Shown piece after piece: positions 50,711-61,834 of a stretch of DNA of 64,000 nt. Source of the stretch: Chimonanthus salicifolius (lineage: Eukaryota > Streptophyta > Magnoliopsida > Laurales > Calycanthaceae); contig CM023534.1 in the NCBI GenBank assembly GCA_013350335.1, positions 16,883,302 to 16,947,301 on the forward strand, in the 5' to 3' direction. The translations under genes were made by a program, and so were the position numbers. A model generated the notes under the pieces. The model was not told the origin of the DNA and searched no databases. It saw nothing but the letters and a program-made list of their open reading frames with translations. How positions within the stretch are numbered: the first letter of the stretch is position 1; the number at the start of each line of letters is the position of its first letter.

Positions 50711-51059
50711 GTGAGGATCGATTTTTTTCTGTGTCACTGTAGGTCTAGATTTCTTTTTTTCAAGCAATTTTGCAGCCAATAGTCTTTCCATCTTTTATTT
50801 GTGATGGTGAAATTTTGAATAGTTTCCAATTGACATTTTGACAAATTGATGGATGTTATCCTTCAACAACGGATTCTACGTTTGCATTGATTTATTTGTA
50901 TATATTTTGTGACTTTGACTACGTTTGGATGAGGGTTAAATTTTAAAGGGCTTACTTCTGAGCAGGGGTCATCTTTGAATAAGGGTTATCCTTATCTTGT
51001 TTTGTAATTTTAGTAGTAAATTAAGAACTGACCTTAAAGGTAAAAAATCTTATTTAGTA

Positions 51060-52010
51060 ACTATAAGAAGGGATTATTTGATATATTAACAATTTTATTA
51101 GAATTAATAATTTTGATTAAATTCAATATAATAAAAAATAAAAAAAATTATAAAACATAATTACTAAATAATATTTATCGACTAAAAATATTTTAAATAT
51201 TTTTCTCTATAGGTGCAAAGAGGGGTAATATGTTAACAATTTTATTAAATTCATATAATATAAAAAATAATAAAACATGATGATTAAATAATATTCATTA
51301 ATTAAAAAATATTTTAAAATATTTTTACTCCATAGGTGCAAATAGGGGAGTAAAGAGTGATAATATATTACAACTTTATTAGAATAGATAATTTTATTAA
51401 ATTCATATAATATAAAAAATAATAAAACATAATTAATAAATAATATTCATCAATTATAAAATATTTTAAAATATTTTTGCTCCAAAGATGGAAAGAGAGG
51501 TAAAGAAGGGTAAAAAGGGTTTAGAGAGATACAGAAGGGTAATAGGTGCAAAGAGGGGTAAAGAGAGGTAAAGAAGGGTAAAGAGGGTTTAGAGAGGTAA
51601 AGAAGGGTAATAGGTACAAAGAGGGATAAATAAAGGTTTATACTTTATAGGGGTAAAAAGAGGCAATAGGTGCAAAGAAGGGTAAAGGGAGGTAAAGAGG
51701 GGTAAATAGGATTTAGAGGAGTAAAGAGGGTTTATTATAATTAATATTTTTTACTAAATTTTTATAATAAATAAATAACATAATTATTAAATAATATTTA
51801 TCAATTTTGGTCTATAGGTTTAAAGAGAGGGTAAGGAGGGTAATATATTAATATTTTTTATTTAATTAATATAATATAAAAAATAAAAAATAAAAATTTA
51901 TGAAATATAATTAAAAAATAATATTTATCAATTAAAAAATACCTTTACTCCATAAATACAAAGAGGAATAAATAAAGGTAAAGAGAGATAAAGAAAGACA
52001 AAGAGAGGAA
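51060..52010. repeat. Imperfect tandem array inside the TIR element
   Basis: A unit of about 120-150 bp recurs about five times. It contains an ATATAAAAAATAATAAAACAT part, an AAAATATTTTTACTCCATAG part and GTGCAAAGAGGGG. A shorter purine-rich motif GGTAAAGAGGGGTAAAGA is reiterated at 51480-51740. Confidence 0.7.
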
Positions 52011-52108
52011 GCGTGGGCAAGAATTTAATGAAAACTCCTATGAACTTTAAAAAAAAGTAGAGGGTGAGATAAAATTTTGAATTTTTACCTTCTTCCCTGT
52101 GTTAATAA

Positions 52109-54671
52109 CAGGGGTCAAAATATCGGCCGATACGTATAGTATCGGCCGTACAAAAAAAAATTTGGCCGATATGACCGAATTTTTGACCGAATTATCGGTC
52201 ATCATATCGGCCGAATTTTAAAAATTCAGTTTTTTTTTTTTAAAAAAAAGCTTTTTTTTATAATAAATATCGGCCGAGATGACCGATATATCGGTCCAAA
52301 TCTAGGCCGAATCGGCCGTTTTTTCCCAAAAAAAAAAGTAAAACTCGGGCCTGGGCCCAACTCAAGTCCGGCGATATTTTGAAGATATATAGGACGATAT
52401 CTCATGTCCGATATATCGGGCGAGATCTCGGATGAGATCTCACCTGTCAACCAATTTCTCTCCGTCACATCTCTATGTACGGCGGACTGCAGAATTCGGC
52501 TGGTCCGGCATATGTGAATATTTTATTATTTTTTTTAAATCCGAAAAATAGACCCGGTCCAATTTTTTTCTATAAATACCATTCACCTACATCTCAAATT
52601 TCACACCTTATTTTCAAGGAGAAAACCAGATTTTACTATTTCTCTTCCAAAAAAAATTTCACTCTTCATTACTTGATTTAACTAAGTTCTAAACGACCCG
52701 GATTTGTTTGAAACCGAAAGATCCAGACCGTTCAAAGGTTTCTTCATTTATAGATCTACTGATCTTGTAAGTTTTGTAATTTATTTCGATTTATCTGTAT
52801 TTTATTTTAATTTTTTTAGCCAAAAATAACATAAAAGTGTTATAAAAAGTTAAAAAATGCTTGAAGTTAAATAAGATATGTAGTAAATAAAAGCTTTATA
52901 TAGGTATTATAATTTTTTTCCATCTGAATGTATCTGTAGTTATTTTTTGTGTACTTTGTTAGTTACTATTTTTTTCATTTATTTATTCCTTTTTGTTAAC
53001 TATTTCAACATAAAATAGCATAAATGAAAAAAAAAAATTTAAAAATGATAATACCTATAAAATAATAGATGAACATTTTTCATTTGCTCTTAGTTACAGT
53101 TATTAACATGTCAAAATTTACAGCAACATTTTTTACATTCACTTACTCTTTATTTTAATTATTTCATCATTAACTATGGATTATGACATATAAATGTGAG
53201 TAAATTGTAAAACCTATAAAATAATATATGAAATTTTTTTATTTGCTGTAATTTATTGTATACTAACTTCTTTTACAGGGATGTAATTTTTTCCTTTTAT
53301 TTTCTTTCTTTTTGTAATTATTTCATTATTAGCTATAGACTATGACATATAAATGTTAGAAAATGGTAAAACCTATAAAATAGTACATGAATTTTTTTTA
53401 TTTGCTGTTATTTACTGTATACTAACGTCTTTTACAGGGATGCAATTTTTTCCTTTTATTTTCTTTCTTTTTGTAATTATTTCATTATTAACTATGGATT
53501 ATGACATATAAATGTTAGTAAATGGTAAAACCTATAAAATAACTAATAAATTTTTTTTTTTGCTGTTATTTACTGTATACTAACTTCTTTTACAGGGATG
53601 AAATTTTTTCCTTTTATTTTCTTTCTTTTTGTAATTATTTCATTATTATCTATGGACTATGACATATAAATGTTAGAAAATGGTAAAACCTATAAAATAA
53701 GAGATGAAATTTTTTTATTTGCTGTTATTTAATGTATACTAACGTCTTTTACAGGGATGAAAATTTTCCTTTTATTTACTTTCTTTTTGTAATTATTTCA
53801 ATATTATTTATGGACTATAACATATAAATGTTAGAAAATAGTAAAACCTATAAAATAATACATGATTTTTTTTTATTTGCTGTTATTTACTGTATACTAA
53901 CTTCTTTTACAGGGATGAAATTTTTTCCTTTTATTTTCTTTCTTTTTGTAATTATTTCATTATTATCTATGGACTATGACATATAAATGTTAGAAAATGG
54001 TAAAACCTATAAAATAAGATATGAAATTTTTTTATTTGCTGTTATTTAATGTATACTAACGTCTTTTACAGGGATGAAAATTTTCCTTTTATTTACTTTC
54101 TTTTTGTAATTATTTCAATATTATTTATGGACTATGACATATAAATGTTAGAAAATAGTAAAACCTATAAAATAATACATGATTTTTTTTTTATTTGCTG
54201 TTATTTAATGTATATTAACTTCTTTTACAGGGATGCAATTTTTTCCTTTTATTTTCTTTCTTTTTGTAATTATTTCATTATTAACTTTGGATTATGACAT
54301 ATAAATGTTAGTAAATGGTAAAAGCTATAAAATAATAAATGAATTTTTTTTATTTGATGTTATTTACTTTATACTAACTTCTTTTACAGGGATGTAATTT
54401 TTTCCTCATTTATATCCTTTTCCTTGTAATTTTCACCATTTTATTACTATTTATATAATTTCCCGCTATCGTAACTTCAAAAATATATTAGAAGATGTAA
54501 ATGTCCGACATTTTATGAAAAAATTTCATATTCAATAAGCTCATAATTATCTGCATTTACTGTAATTGTTTTAGAATTTTTTTTAAAAAAAAAACCAAGT
54601 GGGAGAGAGAAAAAGCTCAGTCGATACATCGGCCGATATGAAAAATCGGCTCGCCGATTTTTCTACCCCTG
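52109..54671. mobile_element. hAT-like non-autonomous element carrying a 159-bp tandem array
   Basis: The ends are CAGGGGTCAAAATATCGG and, reverse-complemented from the right, CAGGGGTAGAAAAATCGG. Flanking 8-mers GTTAATAA (52101-52108) and GTTACCAA (54672-54679) agree at 6 of 8 positions, compatible with an aged hAT duplication. The subterminal zones are dense in palindromic ATCGGCCGAT. The left part carries a TATA-like TATAAATACC (52571) and a GTAAGT donor-like site at 52767, followed by the array at 53150-54420. No transposase frame is present. Confidence 0.75.
53150..54420 (+). repeat. 158-159 bp satellite-like array, eight units
   Basis: CTTTTACAGGGATG or a near-identical form ends at AG positions 53278, 53437, 53595, 53754, 53912, 54071, 54230 and 54389, a spacing of 158 or 159 bp each time. 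Units 3 and 5 match each other best, as do units 4 and 6, indicating duplication of a two-unit block. Each unit has TACTAAC (TATTAAC in one) 12-18 bp before the AG. A more decayed unit may precede at about 53080-53150. Confidence 0.93.
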
Positions 54672-54734
54672 GTTACCAAACAAGGTAAAGGCCGTAACCT
54701 TCCCTTAAACCCACCCTTACCCCCATCCAAATGC

Positions 54735-55420
54735 ACTATTCGTGTATCATGAGTAGATCGCGATATTACTTAGGTAGCGACAATGGCACATTTCCATTGC
54801 TGAACCCTAAAGGAACAGAAGCCATGAAATGAAAGGCGAGCAATTCCATGAAATTGATTGGGTGGAGCCTAAGTTTGAATACTGTAGTGGGAGCAGACAG
54901 ACTGACAGGTTGTTGTCACTCAGGCTGTTTTCAAGGTCGTAAGTTAAAATATTGGACGGTGCATGATTGATACAATGACGCCAGATATTTTGAAGTGGAC
55001 TTGGATGATGGTTAGATGGCAAGTATTTTATTTACGCTCGATTCTGAAGTGTTATTATCTATTTAATTTATTTGGTGTGAAGATCGAGAGATTTATATAT
55101 ATTAACACCACTCTTAATTTAAGTTAAACTCTCTCTCTAATCCTAATTCAAGTTGTAGTTGTATTCTAATTCAGATTGTATTTGTATTCTAAATAGGCTT
55201 ATAAATTCTATTAATACTGGTGATGATATGAAAGGAGGTATGTGAATATTGAGAATTCTATATGATACATAACGAAAGAATCCTCTAATTTTAACCCTCC
55301 CGACACTTACCCTTCTTTTTTCAATATGTGTCACAATATGGGTGATTTATTCAAAAATCTACAATATATATGTTTCAAAGATTAATTGAATAAGTGATTG
55401 GATACCTTAGTATAAATATA
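54735..55420. other. Intergenic, unassigned
   Basis: A moderately GC-rich patch at 54740-55020 has a 71-codon minus-strand frame without a recognisable domain. The remainder is AT-rich. Confidence 0.35.
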
Positions 55421-55421
55421 T

Positions 55422-56145
55422 TGTGAAATAATAAAATGGTTTGGTGTCTCTCTCTAAAAAAGAGACCATTTATTTATAGGACAAATCAAATATATCATCA
55501 AATTCAAATATAGTAAGATAATATAGATAAGGTAGAAATCAAATCTAATCCTATTTTAACACGCCCCCACAAGCTGAAACGTGAGAAATAATGTGAAGTT
55601 TGGAAAACGTTGAAAACTGACACATTGACTAGCTAGAGAAAAGATGAGCGTGTAGGATTGACTACAACGATGAATTATCAGCGTTTTGATTGGCTGCATA
55701 GATGAATTGATAGCGCAGTGACTGATTGCATAGATGAATTAGCAGCGCACTGACTTACTGCAAGAATTGGATGAGGTGGTAGTGCATTGACTTGTTGCGA
55801 AGATTTGTTAGAGACGACATCGAGCTATAGAGTGGTTGTATGCGGCGAGCATCTATAAAAAAATAAAAATTGAGAAGAGAAGCAGAAGAACATCAGTGAG
55901 TTGTGATCTATGGCTCCTCCTTCTGTCGAAAAAATATTACCGGCAGAGGGAGATGAGAAATTGTTGAATTTGAGTCAGGACCTTAAGATCAAACTGCTCT
56001 GATATTATGTGAAATAATAAAATGATTTGGTCTCTCTCTAAAAGAGAGACCATTTATTTATAAAAGAAATTAAATACATCATCAAATTCAAATATAGTAA
56101 GATAATATAAATAAAGTGGAAATCAAATCTAATTCTATTTTAACA
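55422..56145 (-). mobile_element. TRIM retrotransposon, second family, 724 bp
   Basis: LTRs at 55422-55561 (140 bp) and 56008-56145 (138 bp) are nearly identical. On the minus strand they run TGTTAAAATAGGATTAG to TATTATTTCACA, so have TG...CA ends. The primer site TATCAGAGCAG (55994-56004) matches initiator-tRNA-Met and lies two bases from the 5' LTR. A CTTGTGGGGGCG polypurine tract abuts the 3' LTR at 55562. The 446-bp interior encodes no recognisable domain. Flanks are AT-rich (TATAT/ATATA), so the target duplication is ambiguous. Confidence 0.85.
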
Positions 56146-58250
56146 ATATATATATAAACTTGTACCATTTATCCAACTAGTGTAATGTTGTTATTTTGAA
56201 AATAACATGGGCACGACGATATAGTTGAAAGGGAACGGGAGTGTGAGTTTCCTTACCGGGTGGACGGTGCAAAAAGGTCTTGTCATCTTTATTATCTTAT
56301 CCCACTCTTTAACTCACTGGCTTAAAAAATGTCCAATGACATGCCTAAGTCGATAAAGACGTACCAGCGATAGTATCAATTTCGGCAATTTATCATTAAT
56401 ATATATTTCTTTTATTTTTTAATTTAAAAAATAGAAAACTGAAAAACTTAATATGAGCATATTTTTGTAAAAATATGGTGATTTTTATAGAGTATTAAAC
56501 TCAGGGATTTAAAATTTAATATCGACCGATATTTTCCTCTCTTAATTTTTTTTTAAAATGTATTAATATCGGCCGATATCACCGATATATATCGGATATC
56601 AATCGACATCTCGACCTCTAATTAGACTTTTGAAAGTTGAAATTTTGATATAAATAACATATACCTTAAAATTTGAAAGATGTCTAAAAAATTTAAAAAA
56701 TAGAAAATAAATATGAGGAAACACCTAATAATAGTTTTTTATTATCTGTTTTTATGTGATTTCTTAGTTTCTTTTTAAAAAATTCATGAAACCTGGGTCT
56801 CTAAGCTAATTTCCATTTTTAAAGTTTATTGTGGAGTTTTTTTGATGAAATGATATACAATATTAATAAAATAAAATGAGAACCCATAATGTGATTGATA
56901 TAGTTTGTAGGATATTTGTGTGTTTTTTTTAATTTTCCAACATTTTAATAAATTTAATATCTTTTTAGAAAAAAAAGGCATGAATTGCAATAGTAGATAT
57001 TTGTCATTATAAGACACTGGAGAAATTAAATATCATATGAACTATTTACTTATATTGGTTTCCTGTTTCTAAAACATTGGGACATTTTTCCATTGTTTAA
57101 GATCTACTTAATTCATATTGTAATTGAACTAATAATATATGAAAGAGGACTATTTTTCTCTAAGTTTTTTTTTTCTCTAATTTACTTGAAAACGGTCCGT
57201 TGCATTGGTTGTATCGGCTGTACAATCATAGACCGGTCACCATAGTATCGGCTGATGCGACCAATAAAGTGGCTAATACTCAATAATATCAGCCGGTGTT
57301 GATTTTTTATTAAAAAAAGAATCCGTTTAGACTTGGTTTTCAAGTTATTTTCATCAATTTTTTTAATTTAAAAAGATTTAGAAAACAAGTTATTCAAGAT
57401 TTGAGTTATTTTAATTCATTTTGACCGTTTGAACATATTTTCATTAATTTTTCAATACTTGACTCTAAGATAATCACAAATTTTGAGTTCTTTATGAAAA
57501 TAATTTAATGAAATAATATTCAGTGCTTATGGAATTCAATGGAAATTTGTTAATGTTAATCACATAGTTCATAAGGTATTTGAGTGATTTTTTAAGATTT
57601 TTCTAAAAATTCAATAAAAGTTGAGTTTTCTAAAATACTTTTCATTTTTGAGTTTCTTATTGAAAAAATCTCTAAAAATGATATACAAACGTTTCTGCAA
57701 TTAAATGAAAAAACCTTAACGTGGTTGATATAATTTTTAGGATCTTTCTGTAATTTTTTAATATTCTGATATTTTTATGAAACTCAAAAAAAATTATAAT
57801 AACTTTTTTTAAAATAATAATAGAAGATACATATCATAGAGAGTACTTAACAAGAAAAAAATCATTTGAAGATTTCTTCATATTAGCTTATTTTTTATGA
57901 AATGATTAGATATTTTTAAAGTTTAAATTATATTTTAAAAAATTAGTACATATTATAATTTTGACCTTTAAAAGATCTAAAACTTTATAAAAATGATCAT
58001 TATTTTGGGAAAAAATCCTAAGTTTTCTTATATTTTTTATTTTTCTATATTTTAAAAAAAGAGAGGGCCAAATCGCGGATACTATACGTACGACGGTACG
58101 AGTGGCCCTCATTTTTAACCCGTCAATAATTAGGAATGAAGAATTATTTGGACGGTGCGAACGCGGCTGAGAAAGGCAGTCTTAAGACTCAGGACAGGAC
58201 TGTTGTCTTATCCTACTACACAAGTCGTGGCTAGCCTGAATTAATAATGG
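56146..58250. other. AT-rich intergenic DNA with ATCGGCCGAT relics
   Basis: Clusters of CGGCCGATAT-like motifs at 56515-56620 and 57180-57300 resemble the subterminal zone of the hAT-like element at 52109. At 58066-58115 GAGGGCCA and TGGCCCTC form an inverted pair. No gene was recognised. Confidence 0.45.
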
Positions 58251-58287
58251 TGGCCCCTCTCTCTCTCTCCTCCTCCTTTCCTCCCCC

Positions 58288-58293
58288 TATAAA
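58288..58293 (+). promoter_or_regulatory. TATA box of the bHLH gene
   Basis: TATAAA lies in CCCCCTATAAAGGGG, 111 bp before the start codon, following a CTCTCTCTCC pyrimidine tract at 58256-58270. Expected transcription start is near 58320. Confidence 0.7.
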
Positions 58294-58398
58294 GGGGCCT
58301 CAACCTGACCCAACGAAAGCCGAACACTCCCACCGCTCTTACTTAACAAGATACCCTTCTCTTTCCTTTTCTGCTTTCTGCCTAAAACAGAGGAAAAC

Positions 58399-59299
58399 AT
58401 GAAGAGTTGTCAAACCTCTTCAGCTAAGCTTGAAAGAAAGACAGTGGAAAGAAACAGAAGAATCCATATGAAGAGCCTCTGCTTCAAGCTTACCTCTCTC
58501 ATCCCACCTCACTTCTCAAAGGTTTGTAAAATCTAATGTTTTTTTGTTAAATCAATAACGCAGTCTCCTCCTCTGTTTTCTTTATTATGATTTTTGGGCA
58601 GGAATTGATTTAATTTTAATTTAATTTTATTGGGTTTCAGGAGGCACTGTCACAACAAGATCAGATGGACCATGCGGCAGCATATATCAAGAAGTTGAAG
58701 GAAAATATAGAAGAGTTGAAACAGAGAAGGGCCCTGGCGATGGATGTCGTCGGAATCAAGAAAGATATGAACGATGGTATGATGATAGGATTGAGATTGC
58801 CTATGATTGAAGTGAGGGACTTGGGTTCTTCACTCGAGGTGGTGTTGGTAAGTGGGTCCAACAAAAATTTCAAGCTGTGTGATGTTATTAGTGTTCTTGA
58901 GGAAGAGGGAGCTGAAGTTGTAAACGCCAGCTTCTCTTTTGTAGCTAACAAGGTCTTCCACATAATCCATTCTCAGGTAATATACTATTAATCATTAATC
59001 ATTGCTTTCAGCAGTCCATAAAATAATAATAATAATAGTATCAACACTTGTATCTTTGAGCAATATCTTGTTCTCTTTGATTAACCCAACGAGATTCTGT
59101 AATTCATAAAAAAATTGGAGTAGATGCCCATATATGGATATGAGGAAATGCTGCAGTTTTGCTGCTTTCTTATATGAGTCACTGTAAAGTTTATACAGGA
59201 TGGTGAACTTAATTTCCTTTGTTTTTTGCAGGTTGTCAGCTCTAGAGTAGGATTTGAAAGTACAAGGGTGTATGAGAGATTGAAGGAGTTGGTTCATTG

Positions 59300-59300
<1 letters not shown>
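58399..59300 (+). CDS. bHLH transcription factor, bHLH162-like, three exons
   Basis: Exons 58399-58521, 58641-58976 and 59232-59300 join in frame with GT-AG introns and encode 175 residues. The N-terminus carries the basic region and helix 1, ERKTVERNRRIHMKSLC (residues 12-28), then LTSLIPPH. Exon 2 opens with helix 2 (QDQMDHAAAYIKKLKENIEEL). Residues of about 80-175 form an ACT-like C-terminal half (SLEVVLVSG, ISVLEEEGAEVVNASFSF, SRVGFESTRVYERLKELV). Glu17 and Arg20-Arg21 of the DNA-contact set are present, but the usual His/Lys at the first contact position is Arg13, so E-box preference is uncertain. Size and layout match plant bHLH proteins of the bHLH162/bHLH36/118-126 group, whose members act in nuclear transcription, often stress-related. 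ATG 58399 is the first in the transcript after the TATA box. A TA microsatellite begins three bases after the stop. Confidence 0.9.

Positions 59301-59302
<2 letters not shown>

Positions 59303-59335
<33 letters not shown>
59303..59335. repeat. (TA)n run in the bHLH 3' UTR
   Basis: 33 bp of alternating TA starting right after the TGA at 59298-59300. Length variation here would lie in the mRNA. Confidence 0.9.
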
Positions 59336-59338
<3 letters not shown>

Positions 59339-61600
59339 GATGTTATTTAATGGTGAAATTATGCCTCTTATGAAATGAATAGAAAATTATGAAAATTTCG
59401 TTAATCAAGATAGAATTTTGAGCCTTTTTAGCATGAATTCATTGAAGTATTTATGCAACTTGTGAAATTCCACAACTCCTCTTGTGTGTCTCAAAGTAAT
59501 GTTCGAGAGATGGGTATTACGGTGGGTTGAATAAGAACAGAGCAATTTATGTCAATTTGTCAACTGAATCTGTACATTTTTAGTGTCGATTCAAATTCAA
59601 TCTCAAATCGGACACGAGTTATGCTGATTGATCATGAACTCAAATAAAATGCATTAAAAATATATAACACAATATATTGTAATAATATATTTAATATAAT
59701 TATAAAGTATTAACATACAACATTTCAATTTAAGACAATAAGATCTTATGCTAAAACCCAAATGCTATCGGTGGGTATGGTCATTTGAGTCATTGGGTTC
59801 TCGAGCCACTTTTACATGTAACATGATCCAGTTAAGAAGCAACAGCCATTAGCCAGGCTACAGCAACATCATTTATGGCATAGATCTATACGGCTATCTT
59901 TGGATAAAGAGAAATTCTTTAAAGTATTCTCTTGAGCAAGAGATTCTTTGGCTTTTTTCTATCTTGTTTAATAATCACAACTGAAAAGGTACAAGGAATA
60001 AAGAGAAATGAAAAGCATGGCAAAGAACATTTGGAAGGAAATATAATTTGACTCAGAAAAGTAAAATAGAGGAAAAGGTAAATACTTATCAAAAAAAAAA
60101 ATTGAAGGTTTAATACTTTATGAAAAATCCATTTTTTTAAAACCAAAACATACTCTCAATTGGTTTCTTTTTTATTTTAATATTTTTTACATATTTTGGA
60201 AACCAAAACATACTCTCAATGGGTTTTTTTTTACATATATTTTTATATGTTTTTTCAAATGAAAAAAAATATCATGATCAATACTATTATGCAACGACTG
60301 CTTTTCACTAATACGATACATATCCGTGATAGGTTACCGTATCAATCTATATTATTTTCTAAAAGACTTGATAATATGCAAATCAATATGGTGAGATATA
60401 GATTCCATGTATATGTAGAAACTCATTCAATAAAACTTAAACCCATATGTTTATCTCATAGCAATTCCCATGCAATCCAACCATGTACTGAAAAGAACAT
60501 CTCTATCTCTGGCACTTATCTCTATCTATATCTCTTTCAAATCTTTCTGTTTTTCATTTTTCAAATTTTATTGTATCTTCTTTTCTCTGATTTTCAAGAT
60601 TTTATCTTTGAAACTCAATTCTTTTTTTCCTCTCTTTTTTCTTTTTTAAATTTCTGCACTGGACCTCCATTTTTTATCTTTTTTCTCACCATGAGAGAGA
60701 GAGAGGACTGTACAAGTTAGTCGTATGTGATTTGTGAAGGAGAAGGGCATTCCAATATCCCTATTCATTAATATAACTAAGAGAGAAAGTAGTCAAGAGG
60801 ATCAAACTTTGCAATACTCTTCCTACATAATATTTTTAGATGTTATAAAATGAATGTTGTGCATAAATTTATTAAATGATTAACACACTTTCATTTAATT
60901 TGACAGATTCATTGTAAAACTTTTCAATTGATTATAGAATTTAAATAAAATCACCTCATCACATTATAAAATTTATGTTTAAATTCTCTACGTTTTTATG
61001 ACTTCAAATTAATTTTATTTAATACTTTTTTTCATCCCATGTGATGCCCAATTTTACTTTATGTGACGGGTCATTTAAATAGATATTTTCAATCATAAAA
61101 GTCATATTTATCAAACTCTGTAATTCTTAATAACTTTTTAAATTATTTTTAAATCCTTACAATTTACATCTTATATAAAACTCAGTTTCATTTATCAAAA
61201 ATATTACTAGAAAATACACCTTTCATAAGGAGAAATGAAATATTTCCTAATAAGTGATGAAAGACTTTTAGGGAGACTTCAAGACTTCTTATTTAAGGAA
61301 GTTATTTTTTAAACATTAAAGTGATCTCTATATTTTCTCATGAAATATGTAAAATAAAATGAAATTTGATTTGTAAATTTGAGTCTCGTATCATCATTTT
61401 AGCGTTGTGAGTTTAGGCTTTGAAAATTTAATTGCTTTTAGTCATGGATTTATCATGGCCCATCTCACAATGTTATGATGATGAAGTTGAGATATTTTTC
61501 TTGAATTTTATCATCTATGAATCTCTTATCTATTTCACTCAACCATGTGAGGCTCAGCCATGATTAATGTATGGTTTCCCCATTACAAATATATACTCAG
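59336..61600. other. AT-rich intergenic DNA
   Basis: No gene was recognised. The segment ACCAAAACATACTCTCAATTGG recurs at 60141 and 60201 in near-identical form. A 174-codon frame at 60196-60720 is Phe/Ile/Leu-rich translation of AT-rich DNA and is not called. Confidence 0.4.
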
Positions 61601-61602
61601 TC

Positions 61603-61757
61603 TCCCTACTGCTGCTCATAGGTGCATAATGCTTACTAAATATGGTGGACTTGGAGAAGTTTCGGCCTGACTGGGCTGGCCCATATACCTTTTAAATTCA
61701 AGGAAAGGTATTGTTGGTGTCATTATGATTTTCTAAAACGAACTTAAAAGGGAAAAT

Positions 61758-61834
<77 letters not shown>

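Larger units (their letters stand above)
50921..54734. mobile_element. TIR element (Harbinger-like?) interrupted by a hAT-like element
   Basis: The left end ACGTTTGGATGAGGGTTAAA pairs with the reverse complement of the right end, GCATTTGGATGGGGGTAAGG. ACT at 50918-50920 and 54735-54737 may be a 3-bp target duplication. The interior before the nested insertion is a repeat array (51060-52010). With the nested element at 52109-54671 removed, the host element is about 1.25 kb and non-coding. The superfamily is uncertain. Confidence 0.6.

Noticed and set aside
53150..54420. A CRISPR-like array of regular repeats
   Set aside because: The repeated unit fills the full 159-bp period with no variable spacers, and the host is a plant nuclear transposon.
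60196..60720. 174-codon plus-strand open frame
   Set aside because: The translation is dominated by Phe, Ile, Leu, Tyr and Ser from T-rich DNA. It lacks any motif and has no promoter or intron signals.
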